A model generated the notes under the pieces. That model searched no databases and was not told the DNA's origin. It was given only the letters and a program-made list of their open reading frames with translations. From assembly GCF_022513585.1 (NCBI RefSeq), contig NZ_JAKWBF010000041.1:1-46052 (forward strand): a DNA stretch of 46,052 bases. The letters are read 5' to 3'. The stretch comes from Gordonia gummivorans. GTDB taxonomy: Bacteria > Actinomycetota > Actinomycetes > Mycobacteriales > Mycobacteriaceae. Positions 1 through 7,498 of the stretch are shown here, one piece after another; within the stretch, counting starts at the first letter, position 1; each line of letters starts with the position of its first letter. The position numbers and the translations under genes were made by a program.

Positions 1-204
1 CACAGCCGTATCAGAAATTCAAGGGTGGTTGATGGTTGAGGTTAGGGACATTGTCAGCTCGCCAAGTGGTTTCGACACGACGCCTCGCCCTTGGGGGCTC
101 GGTGTCGGCTCAACCAGCGGGGGATGGGCACCGTGTCGAGATCCGCCGGATCGAGCCGGTACCGAGCGGAGCGAGGCACCGTGTCGAGATCACCAGCGAT
201 GGCC
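1..204. repeat. Intergenic repeat-rich stretch at the window edge
   Basis: No convincing gene is visible here. A 17-bp direct repeat, GGCACCGTGTCGAGATC, occurs at 127-143 and 175-191. Between 67 and 116 there is a nested inverted repeat: TGGTT (67-71) pairs with AACCA (112-116), and CGACAC (73-78) pairs with GTGTCG (102-107). The style resembles the dispersed palindromic intergenic elements common in gordoniae. That resemblance is from memory and was not searched. Confidence 0.45.
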
Positions 205-1308
205 CTACGCCATCGTCGCCTCGACCTCGTCGCGGCTGAGTTCCGGGTCGGTGCCGAGAACGTAACTGGGAACCGTGTGCGGCACGGTGGTTCCGCCTTG
301 AACCCGGCGACGTGACGCGGCAAACTCGGGCGCCTCCCCCATGCTGGCGTGCAGTCCGTTGATGGCACTCCAGACCGCGCTGCGACGCGCACGCCGTTCG
401 ACCGGATTCGGCGGGCGGTACTGCACAAACTGCGCCGCCCACGTGGGCATGGTGTCGCGGACGGCCCAATCCACCGCCGCCTGAGCAGGATTCGTGAGAT
501 TGGTGCCGGTCGCCATCGCACTGCCGTGGGTCAGTGCCAGACGCGGGAGATACTCTTCCAGGCAGGCCAGAGTCTCTGCCTTGGTGGTGGGCAGATCGGT
601 ACCCCCGAGCGCGTGCCCGACGCGGACGAACTCGCCGTAGTATCGGTCCAGATCGTCGCCACGTAGAGGTCGAGGGTGGTAGATCTCGTGCGCGGTGGCA
701 ATTCCCCAGACAACGGTCGCGTAGTTCCACCGCAGCCAGAGCGGATCGTCGGCGTCGTACGGAAGCCCATCTGGCCGAACACCTTTGATGGTGTGATGCA
801 TGGCCCGGACGGTTCGGGCAAGACGCTCGGCCGTATCCGTCGTGCCGTAAGCGGTACCGATGAAGAAGGCCAACGAATGCCCTAACCGGATGCTGGCTCC
901 GGCCTGGTCGATCCGGCCCATCGTCGACGTCTGCGACGACTTCTCCACGAGCCGGGAATGATGCATGCCCATCCAGAAGATACTCGGGTCGAGCCGCTCC
1001 ATGTACGACGCGCACTGCAGTCCGAAAATCAGTGCGGGCGTGTGGGAATGGACATACCACGTGGCACTGTCGGGACCGAACCAGCCCGGGTCGCCGACCG
1101 GATCGTCAAAACTCATACCGCGGAAGAACTTGGACTTCACGTTCTCGTCGAACTTCTCGTTGAGCCACTTGCCGATGTACTGATGCGGCAACGCGAACGG
1201 CACACGCACCGAGGGCAGCGGCACAGATGGCAGCGGAACGGACGGCAACGACACTGAGGGCAACGACACTGAGGGCAACGACACTGAGGGCACGGACACA
1301 ACAACCAC
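205..1308 (-). CDS. DUF2236 / MpaB-like oxygenase family protein
   Basis: The predicted product is about 367 aa and is read as a DUF2236 (ER-bound oxygenase mpaB / rubber oxygenase catalytic domain) protein. The family includes haem-dependent latex-clearing oxygenases; the substrate here is unknown. Visible family blocks are DPVGDPGWFGPDS, then VRAMHHTIKG followed by DADDPLWLRWNYATVVWG. In many relatives the last block carries WVH, whereas here it reads WNY, so a conserved His may be replaced. The N-terminus (residues 5-35) is a repeat of Ser-Val-X-Leu-Pro units encoded by a 15-bp tandem repeat. The start is uncertain because every unit contains in-frame GTG and TTG codons; GTG at 1308 or 1299 sits behind an AAGGTGG ribosome-binding site. 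It is divergent from a TetR gene, and the large inverted repeat between them suggests shared control. Confidence 0.75.
   Translation of the reverse strand: MVVVSVPSVSLPSVSLPSVSLPSVPLPSVPLPSVRVPFALPHQYIGKWLNEKFDENVKSKFFRGMSFDDPVGDPGWFGPDSATWYVHSHTPALIFGLQCASYMERLDPSIFWMGMHHSRLVEKSSQTSTMGRIDQAGASIRLGHSLAFFIGTAYGTTDTAERLARTVRAMHHTIKGVRPDGLPYDADDPLWLRWNYATVVWGIATAHEIYHPRPLRGDDLDRYYGEFVRVGHALGGTDLPTTKAETLACLEEYLPRLALTHGSAMATGTNLTNPAQAAVDWAVRDTMPTWAAQFVQYRPPNPVERRARRSAVWSAINGLHASMGEAPEFAASRRRVQGGTTVPHTVPSYVLGTDPELSRDEVEATMA
1216..1290. repeat. 15-bp tandem repeat in the 5' end of the DUF2236 gene
   Basis: Three perfect copies of CAACGACACTGAGGG lie at 1246-1260, 1261-1275 and 1276-1290. They are preceded by two degenerate copies at 1216-1245. 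The array is read on the minus strand as repeated Ser-Val-Ser-Leu-Pro. Because 15 is a multiple of 3, gain or loss of units would keep the frame but alter the N-terminal length. Confidence 0.85.
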
Positions 1309-1314
1309 CCACCT

Positions 1315-1365
1315 TCTGGTAACAGGTGTGCCCAGAATAACCTTTTGGGTACACCTGTGACCAGA
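1315..1365. promoter_or_regulatory. Probable TetR operator between divergent genes
   Basis: A 19-bp arm, TCTGGTAACAGGTGTGCCC (1315-1333), is repeated in inverted orientation at 1347-1365 with 17 of 19 matches and a 13-bp spacer. Each arm itself contains the near-palindrome ACAGGTGT. The element fills the gap between the starts of the oxygenase-like gene and the tetR gene. It is therefore the obvious candidate operator for control of both, although binding is inferred. Confidence 0.65.
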
Positions 1366-1403
1366 CCTTCTTCATAACGATCTGCCGCGCGTATGCTGGT
1401 GCG

Positions 1404-1994
1404 ATGTCCAGCCCCACCAGGTGGGCCGGCGTCCGGATGGCGGATCGTCGTGCCGAACGCCGTGAGCAGCTCGTCGCAGCCGCTTTCGACCTGTTCGGAT
1501 CCGCGGGCGAAGGTGCCCTTTCGGTCCGTTCGGTCTGTCGCGCATGTGGATTCAACAGCCGCTACTTCTACGAGAGCTTCGCCGACACCGACGAACTCCT
1601 CGGTGCGGTCTACGATCGCACCGAGGCCGAACTCGCCACGACGATCGAGGGCAAACTCGCTGGGTGCGACGATTCGGTTCGCGCCCGCACTCGCCTCGGC
1701 ATCCGTTCAGTGCTCGAATTCGGCTCCGCAGATCCGCGTCGTGGGCGCGTCCTGTTCACCGAGGCGCGCGCTAATCCCGTACTCGCCCAGCGTCGGGCCG
1801 CGACCCAGGAACTGCTGCGTGAACTCGCCGTCGCGGAGAACCAGATGCACGAGCCCGACGCCACCACCAATGGTGTTCGCGCGGCGATGTTCACCGGTGC
1901 GATGGCCGAACTCGCGCAACAATGGCTGACCGGAGGCCTCGGCACTGACCTCGATGCTGTGGTCGATGTCGCGGTGAACTTGATGCTCTCCTGA
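1404..1994 (+). CDS. TetR/AcrR family transcriptional regulator
   Basis: The protein is 196 aa with a TetR-type N-terminal DNA-binding domain: helices around residues 13-60, with LVAAAFDLFGSAG and the recognition segment CGFNSRYFYESFAD. The remainder is the variable ligand-binding domain, so the effector cannot be read. The ATG at 1404 was chosen because the leader MSSPTRWAGV resembles relatives of this subgroup; an inner ATG at 1437 is possible. The gene is divergent from the DUF2236 gene and convergent with an MFS gene. The likely role is local repression of the neighbouring oxygenase-like gene and of itself through the 1315-1365 inverted repeat. Confidence 0.88.
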   Translation: MSSPTRWAGVRMADRRAERREQLVAAAFDLFGSAGEGALSVRSVCRACGFNSRYFYESFADTDELLGAVYDRTEAELATTIEGKLAGCDDSVRARTRLGIRSVLEFGSADPRRGRVLFTEARANPVLAQRRAATQELLRELAVAENQMHEPDATTNGVRAAMFTGAMAELAQQWLTGGLGTDLDAVVDVAVNLMLS

Positions 1995-1995
1995 C

Positions 1996-2020
1996 CGACC
2001 AGACTCAGACAGTCTGGTCG
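1996..2020. terminator. Stem-loop shared by convergent tetR and MFS genes
   Basis: CGACCAGACT (1996-2005) pairs perfectly with AGTCTGGTCG (2011-2020) around a 5-nt loop. The hairpin starts two bases after the tetR stop and includes the MFS stop codon, so it is well placed as a bidirectional terminator. No long T-run follows. Confidence 0.6.
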
Positions 2021-3264
2021 CGGACCCGGGCCAACCTGCGCACACCCTCGGGTCCCACTCCGCGGTCAAGCGCGATGATCATTGCGGCACAGCCGATCCC
2101 GGATAGCACGAGACTCGCAGCGAACAGCACCGGATACCCGAACGAGTCACCCACCAGTCCGCCGGCCACACCTGCGATCCCCTGGACGACGACCACGGCG
2201 CACGCGAGCAAGGTGTAGTCGCTACCGGCGTGATCGCGCTCGGCGGCATCCATCATCACTGTGAACACGGCGACCGTCGCTGCGCCACCGAGAATGTGCT
2301 CGGCCAGGCTTGCCGACACGATCAGCGAAAAGCCGCCGACCCCTGTCGCGGCGAGCAAGTACAGGCCGAGACTCGCCGTTTGCGCCACCCCACCGATCAG
2401 CAGTGCGTTGCGACGACCGAACCGAAAGGCCAACCACCCACCGAGAGTTGCGCCGCCCAGCGCACCAAGCGACGACAAGGCGCCCTTGATCAGCGCGATC
2501 TGGGCGTCCGACAGCCCCTCGTCGACCATGAACGGCCCGACCACGGCCGAGCCCATCGAGTCGCCGAATTTGAAGCCCCCGATCAGCAGGATCAGTGCGA
2601 GCATCCCGGGGCGGCGCAGCCGACGCCACCAGGAGACGCCCGACGCAGCGGGCGTCGACGTCGGGGCAGCGGACCCCCGGATCGACGTCAGCCCGCGCAG
2701 CCACCACACCGGGATCGTGGCCGCCAGCAACAGAACCGCCATCGCGACGAAGAGCAATCGCCACCCGGCGATCGAGAACAGCCAGAGCAGGCCGCCGCCG
2801 CCCACGATCATGCCGATCCGGTACGCGCCGACCTGAATTCCGTTGCCGAGACCGCGTTGTCGTGCGGTCAGCAGTTGCACGGCCAGTCCGTCGGTCGCGA
2901 TGTCCTGAGTGGCCGACAACAGATTGATGACCGCTATCCCGACCAGCAGCCAGGTCAACGTCGACGACAGGTCCAGGCACGCCAGACCCAGCGCGACGAC
3001 GACCGACGCGAACTGCAGCGCCAGCAGCCACTGGCGCCGTGTGCCATACCGGTCTACGAACGGCGCCCAGATGAACTTCAGGGCCCACGGCGCGAACAGC
3101 AACCCGGTAGCGCTGATCTCGGTGAGCGAGTAGCCCGATCGGCGCAGCACCACCGGCACCGTGCCGGTGAAGAATCCGTACGGCAGACCTTGCGCGAAGT
3201 ACAGCGCCGACAGAGCCACCACGGTCCCGGCGGCGATCGTGCCCGTGGCCCGTGGCGAGTTCAT
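2005..3264 (-). CDS. MFS transporter, AmpG/acetyl-CoA-transporter-like
   Basis: The protein is 419 aa with about twelve hydrophobic segments spread through its length. The N-terminal YFAQGLPYGFFTGTVPVVLR block and the ATQDIATDGLAVQLL block are characteristic of the AmpG/SLC33-like branch of the major facilitator superfamily. AmpG proteins import muropeptides, but the substrate of this actinobacterial relative cannot be deduced. It lies 42 bp downstream of the multicopper oxidase gene on the same strand and may be co-transcribed. It converges with tetR over a shared hairpin. The ATG at 3264 gives a normal short cytoplasmic leader before TM1. Confidence 0.82.
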   Translation of the reverse strand: MNSPRATGTIAAGTVVALSALYFAQGLPYGFFTGTVPVVLRRSGYSLTEISATGLLFAPWALKFIWAPFVDRYGTRRQWLLALQFASVVVALGLACLDLSSTLTWLLVGIAVINLLSATQDIATDGLAVQLLTARQRGLGNGIQVGAYRIGMIVGGGGLLWLFSIAGWRLLFVAMAVLLLAATIPVWWLRGLTSIRGSAAPTSTPAASGVSWWRRLRRPGMLALILLIGGFKFGDSMGSAVVGPFMVDEGLSDAQIALIKGALSSLGALGGATLGGWLAFRFGRRNALLIGGVAQTASLGLYLLAATGVGGFSLIVSASLAEHILGGAATVAVFTVMMDAAERDHAGSDYTLLACAVVVVQGIAGVAGGLVGDSFGYPVLFAASLVLSGIGCAAMIIALDRGVGPEGVRRLARVRDQTV

Positions 3265-3306
3265 GCCGACATGGTGGCAGACCCGCCGATGTGACGGCGG
3301 ACCGAG

Positions 3307-5196
3307 TCAGTGGTGACCGTGATGACCCGGTCCGTGCATGGGCATCTCGGGGCCCCCGCGACCACCCGAACCCACCACGCGGATGCGCTGCATCATCTCG
3401 TTGTCCTCGTGATCGGTGAGGTGGCAGTGCCAGACGTAGCCCTGCAGCTTCTCACCGTTGAGGCCGGTGAAGACCGCGTCGGGGTCGAAGCCGAGCTCGG
3501 CCTTGGTCGGCCACCGCACGACGATCCGCGTGACCTGATTGGGCGGGCACCGCACGGTGTCCTTCCACCCGAACTCGTATGGCGCGGGCGCGAACATCCG
3601 ACTCGTCAGATAGCGCTTCGGATCAGGCGTCCATCGTTTCCCGAACAGCGGGGGCGGATTCTCTGCCAGGTAGCGCACCTTGTCGAAGTCCCATCGCCCG
3701 ACGACCCGGAACTGGACAAGATGCAGATGCATCGCGTGTGACTGCATGGTCGCGTCCGCGTTCACCAGATCCCAGCACTCGGTGGCGCCCTGCTCGGCGT
3801 GTTCGAAGTCGTTGGTATGGAACGGAACATTGTTGAGATTCATTGTGAGCACACTCAGCCACGACAACTGCTGCGGGTTCAGTGTCACATTCAGGGTGGC
3901 GACGCGATGCCGGTCGTGCCCGGCGTGACGCCTCGGCAATGCGGCGGGCTGGTTGCGCGCACCCCTGAGGCGTTCGGGAATCCGCCGATACCGGCCACGT
4001 GCGGAGCCGACGTCGAAGCGCACCACTGATCGGATCAGCTTGGCGCCATTGACCTGTCCGGCCCACGAGATCTGCATGGTGTTGATCAACTGCACCCGCT
4101 CGCCGGGTGCACGATCGCTGAAATCGATCAGGATGTCGTAACGTTCGGCAGCGCCGACATTCAACGCCGACACCAGCACCGGCGCGTCGAGCAGACCACC
4201 GTCGCTCCCGATCACCCAGAACGGCGAGCCGTCGGACAGGGCGAGCCGATAGTCGTTGAGTTGGCTGGCGCTGAGTATCCGGAAGCGGTAGACACCGCGG
4301 TCGACCGACATCTTGGGCCACGCCTTGCCGTTCACCACCATCGTGTCCCCGGCCATCCCACCCGACCAATGGCCCGCCATGACGGTCGGAGTGTTGTCGT
4401 AGCGGAGCTGGCCGTTCGGGTAGAAGAGCTTGTCGCACATGATGAGTGCGGTCTCGTAGTCGCCGGCGGGCAGGCCGAGAGGGTTGTCGGGTTCGCCGGT
4501 GTCCCACTCGTCACGGACGTGGTAGTGCGCGGTCAGCCCGGCATAGACGGACAGCCGCGTCGTACCCATCGAATGGTCGTGGTACCACAGGGGCGCCGCG
4601 TGTGGCGGGTTCGTGAAGCGGTAGGTGACCGACCGCCCGAGCCGGAACGGCGACGTCGGAAAACCGTCCTCGGCAGGATGGTTGGGCGCGCCGTGCAGGT
4701 GGATGACCAGCGGCGGCCGATGCCGATCCATCTCCGAGACCCCATGCAGGCTGGGGTCGACGTCGACGGCCATGGGGTGCGTACGCATCTGGTTGACGAA
4801 GGTGATCTGGGGCTGCTCCCCCGCCATCGTCTCGATCGTCGGGCCGTGGTGCGACAGCCCGCCGAACCCGACGCTGGGCGCGGGGTCGAGGTCCCGATGG
4901 AAACGGTGCAACGCTCCCGCGGCCACCAGACGTCGTGGTGCCTTGATCAGTGGCAGCCGCGGCAGTTCATCGACGAACTTGGCGAGCGGCGGCGAGTGAT
5001 AACTGAAGAAGGGGATGCCGGGAACGCTCGGCTGCTCGTGGTTGAGCGGCGGTGAATACGGTTGCGGTGCAGCAGATGCCGCACCTGGAGCGAAGGCGAA
5101 CGCACCCGCCGCCCCAGCCACCTGCAGAAATGTACGTCGCCCGAGAACGCCGCCGCCGCAATGATCTGGCATTCCGCCGGCTTCCTCGTTGACCAT
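3307..5196 (-). CDS. Tat-exported multicopper oxidase
   Basis: The protein is 629 aa. A Tat-type leader (GRRTFLQVAGAAGAFAF, about residues 19-35) ends in an AxA-like site near residue 43. Copper ligands are visible in order: HLHG (166-169), WYHDH (204-208), HAMHLHL (about 487-493) and HCHLTDHEDNEMM (590-602). In the last block Cys591, His596 and Met601 have type-1 copper spacing. The family couples substrate oxidation to reduction of O2 to water (laccase, bilirubin oxidase and phenoxazinone synthase types); the substrate here is unknown. The C-terminus is His-rich (HGPGHHGHH), which may bind metal. The start at 5196 is uncertain, and an ATG at 5172 also keeps the Tat leader. Confidence 0.9.
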   Translation of the reverse strand: MVNEEAGGMPDHCGGGVLGRRTFLQVAGAAGAFAFAPGAASAAPQPYSPPLNHEQPSVPGIPFFSYHSPPLAKFVDELPRLPLIKAPRRLVAAGALHRFHRDLDPAPSVGFGGLSHHGPTIETMAGEQPQITFVNQMRTHPMAVDVDPSLHGVSEMDRHRPPLVIHLHGAPNHPAEDGFPTSPFRLGRSVTYRFTNPPHAAPLWYHDHSMGTTRLSVYAGLTAHYHVRDEWDTGEPDNPLGLPAGDYETALIMCDKLFYPNGQLRYDNTPTVMAGHWSGGMAGDTMVVNGKAWPKMSVDRGVYRFRILSASQLNDYRLALSDGSPFWVIGSDGGLLDAPVLVSALNVGAAERYDILIDFSDRAPGERVQLINTMQISWAGQVNGAKLIRSVVRFDVGSARGRYRRIPERLRGARNQPAALPRRHAGHDRHRVATLNVTLNPQQLSWLSVLTMNLNNVPFHTNDFEHAEQGATECWDLVNADATMQSHAMHLHLVQFRVVGRWDFDKVRYLAENPPPLFGKRWTPDPKRYLTSRMFAPAPYEFGWKDTVRCPPNQVTRIVVRWPTKAELGFDPDAVFTGLNGEKLQGYVWHCHLTDHEDNEMMQRIRVVGSGGRGGPEMPMHGPGHHGHH

Positions 5197-5288
5197 TCGG
5201 CCACCACCCCCGTGCGTCGTGAACTCGTCGTCGGGCTGAGTGTAGGCAGACTTTCTGGTTCTGTTTTCAGTTTCAGCAATTTTGACGG

Positions 5289-5774
5289 TCAGCGCTGACT
5301 GTCGAGCAGTATGCCGGCGATCCGTTCGAGTCCCGCCTGGTCGGCGTCGTCAAACCTGGCGGGAACCGGACTGTCGAGGTCGAAGACACCGATCAGATCG
5401 CCGTTCTTGATCAGTGGTACCACCAGTTCGGACCGGCTCGCCGCATCGCGGGCGATGTGGTCGGGCACGGCGTGGACGTCGTCGACCCGCTGCGTGACTC
5501 CCGACCGCGCAGCAGCCCCGCACACACCTCGATCGAGCGGGATGCGCACGCAGGCCGGTTTCCCCTGGAATGGACCGACCACCAACTCCTCGCCGTCGAA
5601 GAGGTAGAAGCCCACCCAGTTGAGTTGCGGCAGCGAATGAAAGACCAGGGCCGATAGGTTCGATGCGTTGGCGATGAGGTCGGACTCCCCGGCCACAAGG
5701 GATCGCGCGGCGTCGACGAGTTCGTCGTATCGCTGGGTCGCCGATCCGGTCGGTGCGGGGATCTCGAAGCTCAT
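5289..5774 (-). CDS. msrC: GAF-domain free methionine-(R)-sulfoxide reductase-like protein
   Basis: The protein is 161 aa and is a single GAF domain with the hallmark blocks of free-Met-R-sulfoxide reductase: NWVGFY (52-57), GPFQGKPACVRIP (67-79), GVCG (83-86) and HIAxDAASRSELVVPL (106 onward). The family reduces free methionine-R-sulfoxide in the cytoplasm and normally uses three conserved cysteines. Two are present (Cys75 and Cys85). The third, the Cys of HIACDAAS in E. coli, is Arg109 here (codon CGC). Activity may be altered or lost, or another thiol may substitute. It is followed, after a 92-bp gap, by the multicopper oxidase gene on the same strand. Confidence 0.85.
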   Translation of the reverse strand: MSFEIPAPTGSATQRYDELVDAARSLVAGESDLIANASNLSALVFHSLPQLNWVGFYLFDGEELVVGPFQGKPACVRIPLDRGVCGAAARSGVTQRVDDVHAVPDHIARDAASRSELVVPLIKNGDLIGVFDLDSPVPARFDDADQAGLERIAGILLDSQR

Positions 5775-5848
5775 GTGGTCGGAGTATTCACGGCGGCCAA
5801 GGTCACGTCAATGCTCGCGGTGTCTTGTGATCCAGGCGCGAAGAACCC

Positions 5849-6616
5849 TCACATACCTTGCGTGACAACCGCATCGAGGAGGTCGATGACTCCCTGCTCG
5901 CCTGTCCGGTGGACGCCGCCTCCCCGTGTCCACACCCACAGGGCCAGGTCGGCAACCGGGGCACCGACCGACGCCGCGGGACGACCGCCGCCGGCGCGCA
6001 CCGCTCGCGGGCCGCCCGTCGACCCGTCTCGGCGGACCCATTCGCCCACTTCGACGTTCCACCGTGCACCGGTGTCGTCGGCGGCGAACTCGACCACCCC
6101 GCCGGGTCGCCATGCAGCGTCGTCGGGCATCCAGCCCCACATCACGTCAACGGCGTGATCGATCGCTCCGGCCGCTACGTCGGGCGCCAATGGCGTCACC
6201 GGTGCGCCGGCGGCGAGCTCCGCGTCCACGCGATGCATGGTGGCCTCGTAGGTCTGCATGCGGCGCGTGAACCCGACCGTCTGGTCCGCCGGCCACCACG
6301 ACCAGCACGGCTCGTCGTCGGCTCGGCGTTCGAGCTGGTCGAGCAGTGCAGCGGTCGCCTCGGCCCGCAGCGGAAGCATTGCCGCGACCGTGTCGGGACG
6401 GGCGGGCTTCGCGGCCTCGACGGCCTCGAGTTCGGCCCCGTCGAGAACTCCCCGACCCAGGATCTCTGCCCAGAAGACATGAACGTTGACCAAGTGCCAC
6501 AGCAAGTCCGCCGCCGACCACTCAGGACACGTGGGACACGGCGCGTCCGGATTCACATCGGAGAGCACCTCGGCGAACCGCTCTGATTCGGCGGCAATGA
6601 CAGCAAGCCGATCCAT
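5849..6616 (-). CDS. Maleylpyruvate isomerase-family mycothiol-dependent (DinB-like) protein
   Basis: The product is about 255 aa with an N-terminal MDMPI_N/DinB-2 four-helix domain. WHLVNVHVFWAEIL and the later YEATMHRVDAE supply the His/Glu/His set that binds metal in this superfamily. Its members use mycothiol or act as thiol-dependent transferases and isomerases; the actual substrate is unknown. The C-terminal third (from about residue 160, WNVEVGEWV onward) matches the SCP2-like tail of these proteins. The ATG at 6616 is preferred; an in-frame TTG at 6634 would add six residues. It is divergent from the HTH-MntA gene across about 54 bp. Confidence 0.82.
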   Translation of the reverse strand: MDRLAVIAAESERFAEVLSDVNPDAPCPTCPEWSAADLLWHLVNVHVFWAEILGRGVLDGAELEAVEAAKPARPDTVAAMLPLRAEATAALLDQLERRADDEPCWSWWPADQTVGFTRRMQTYEATMHRVDAELAAGAPVTPLAPDVAAGAIDHAVDVMWGWMPDDAAWRPGGVVEFAADDTGARWNVEVGEWVRRDGSTGGPRAVRAGGGRPAASVGAPVADLALWVWTRGGGVHRTGEQGVIDLLDAVVTQGM

Positions 6617-6654
6617 CTGCCCGTCGTGACACAACTTTGATCTGGAGCAGGGGT

Positions 6655-6670
6655 TATATCATGCGATATT
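6655..6670 (+). promoter_or_regulatory. AT-rich palindrome and -10-like box at the toxin-antitoxin start
   Basis: ATATC (6656-6660) and GATAT (6665-6669) form an inverted repeat with a 4-bp centre immediately before the ATG at 6671. TATATC (6655-6660) also resembles a -10 box, which would place the transcript start near the start codon (leaderless). No ribosome-binding site lies at normal spacing. Autoregulation by the encoded HTH domain is inferred. Confidence 0.45.
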
Positions 6671-7123
6671 ATGGCACGCGTGGCCAATCAGATTCGAGAG
6701 CTGCGGGAAGCCGCCGGGTTGAGTCAAGCCGAACTCGCCCGACGATCGGGCGTTGCCCAGCCGAACATCGCAGCGTACGAGTCTGGAAGACGCCGCGCGT
6801 CGGAGGAGATGATCGAACGATTGCGGGAGTCGGCGCGGCCACTTCCGCACGAGGCGTTGGCAACGCACCGAGTCGAGCTCAGGGAGCTCGCCGAAGAGTT
6901 CGGCCTCAGTAACGCCCGCGTGTTCGGCTCGGCCGCCCGCGGCACCGATCGGCCGGGCAGCGTCCTCGACCTTCTTGTCACTCGTTCGGAAGGTACCGGC
7001 CTTCTCACTCTCGCCGCGTTCGCGGTCGCCGCCGGTGAACTACTCGGTGTTGAGGTGGATGTGGTGTCGGACGGTGGCCTTCGCCCCGACCACGACATTC
7101 TCGCCACCGCGGTTGCAATATGA
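6671..7123 (+). CDS. mntA: HTH-XRE fused to MntA-like nucleotidyltransferase antitoxin
   Basis: The protein is 150 aa with two domains. Residues 1-55 are an XRE/Cro-type helix-turn-helix (LSQAELARRSGVAQPNIAAYE). Residues 65-150 are a minimal nucleotidyltransferase (MNT) fold of the MntA type, with VFGSAARG and the third acidic strand VEVDVV (Asp130). MntA antitoxins of type VII modules AMPylate the HepT toxin using GSX10DXD. Here Gly86-Ser87 and the ten-residue spacer are intact, but DXD reads Val98-Leu99-Asp100, so one metal-binding Asp is missing (codon GTC). The stop overlaps the hepT start by 4 bp (ATGA), so the two genes are translationally coupled. The HTH fusion suggests the antitoxin doubles as its own repressor. 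Confidence 0.85.
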   Translation: MARVANQIRELREAAGLSQAELARRSGVAQPNIAAYESGRRRASEEMIERLRESARPLPHEALATHRVELRELAEEFGLSNARVFGSAARGTDRPGSVLDLLVTRSEGTGLLTLAAFAVAAGELLGVEVDVVSDGGLRPDHDILATAVAI

Positions 7124-7458
7124 ATTCCCGTGACGCATCAATTCTGCGAGAGATCGTTCGACTCTGCGGCATTGGGGCCCACCTGGTCGCGCGTGGTCAC
7201 GAGTGGTACACGGGAGACGTCGACAACGTACCGGGACTCGCCGCGGAGTCGCTGATCGTGAAGATCGGTGAGAACGTCGCCCGACTCAGCGCCGAAACCA
7301 CCGAAGCGCATCCCGAAGTGCCGTGGTCGCTGATCAAACCGATGCGAGATCGCCTCGCGCACCACTACGACGGAACCGACTACGGCGCGGTCTGGGATAC
7401 CCTCGTCGTCGACCTGCCGGCGATCAGCGACTACCTCCGACCTCTGCGTCAGCGCTAG
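7120..7458 (+). CDS. hepT: HepT-like (DUF86) ribonuclease toxin
   Basis: The protein is 112 aa, all-helical in appearance, and belongs to the HEPN/DUF86 family. The RX4HXY catalytic motif is intact as Arg76-DRLA-His81-His-Tyr83. HEPN toxins of this type are metal-independent RNases, and in characterised MntA-HepT pairs the Tyr of this motif is AMPylated by MntA. VPWSLIKPMRDRLAHHY is the classic DUF86 block. The start overlaps the antitoxin stop by ATGA. After the stop there are only 40 bp before the convergent racemase gene. An intact toxin motif beside a partly degenerate MntA motif is notable. Confidence 0.88.
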   Translation: MNSRDASILREIVRLCGIGAHLVARGHEWYTGDVDNVPGLAAESLIVKIGENVARLSAETTEAHPEVPWSLIKPMRDRLAHHYDGTDYGAVWDTLVVDLPAISDYLRPLRQR

Positions 7459-7498
7459 CAGGAACACACACCCTAGGCCGAAGGAAGTACTCTTCGAA

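Noticed and set aside
2230..3294. A 354-codon plus-strand frame and other long frames opposite the MFS gene
   Set aside because: Antisense to a convincing twelve-helix carrier. The product is Gln/Arg-rich with no motif.
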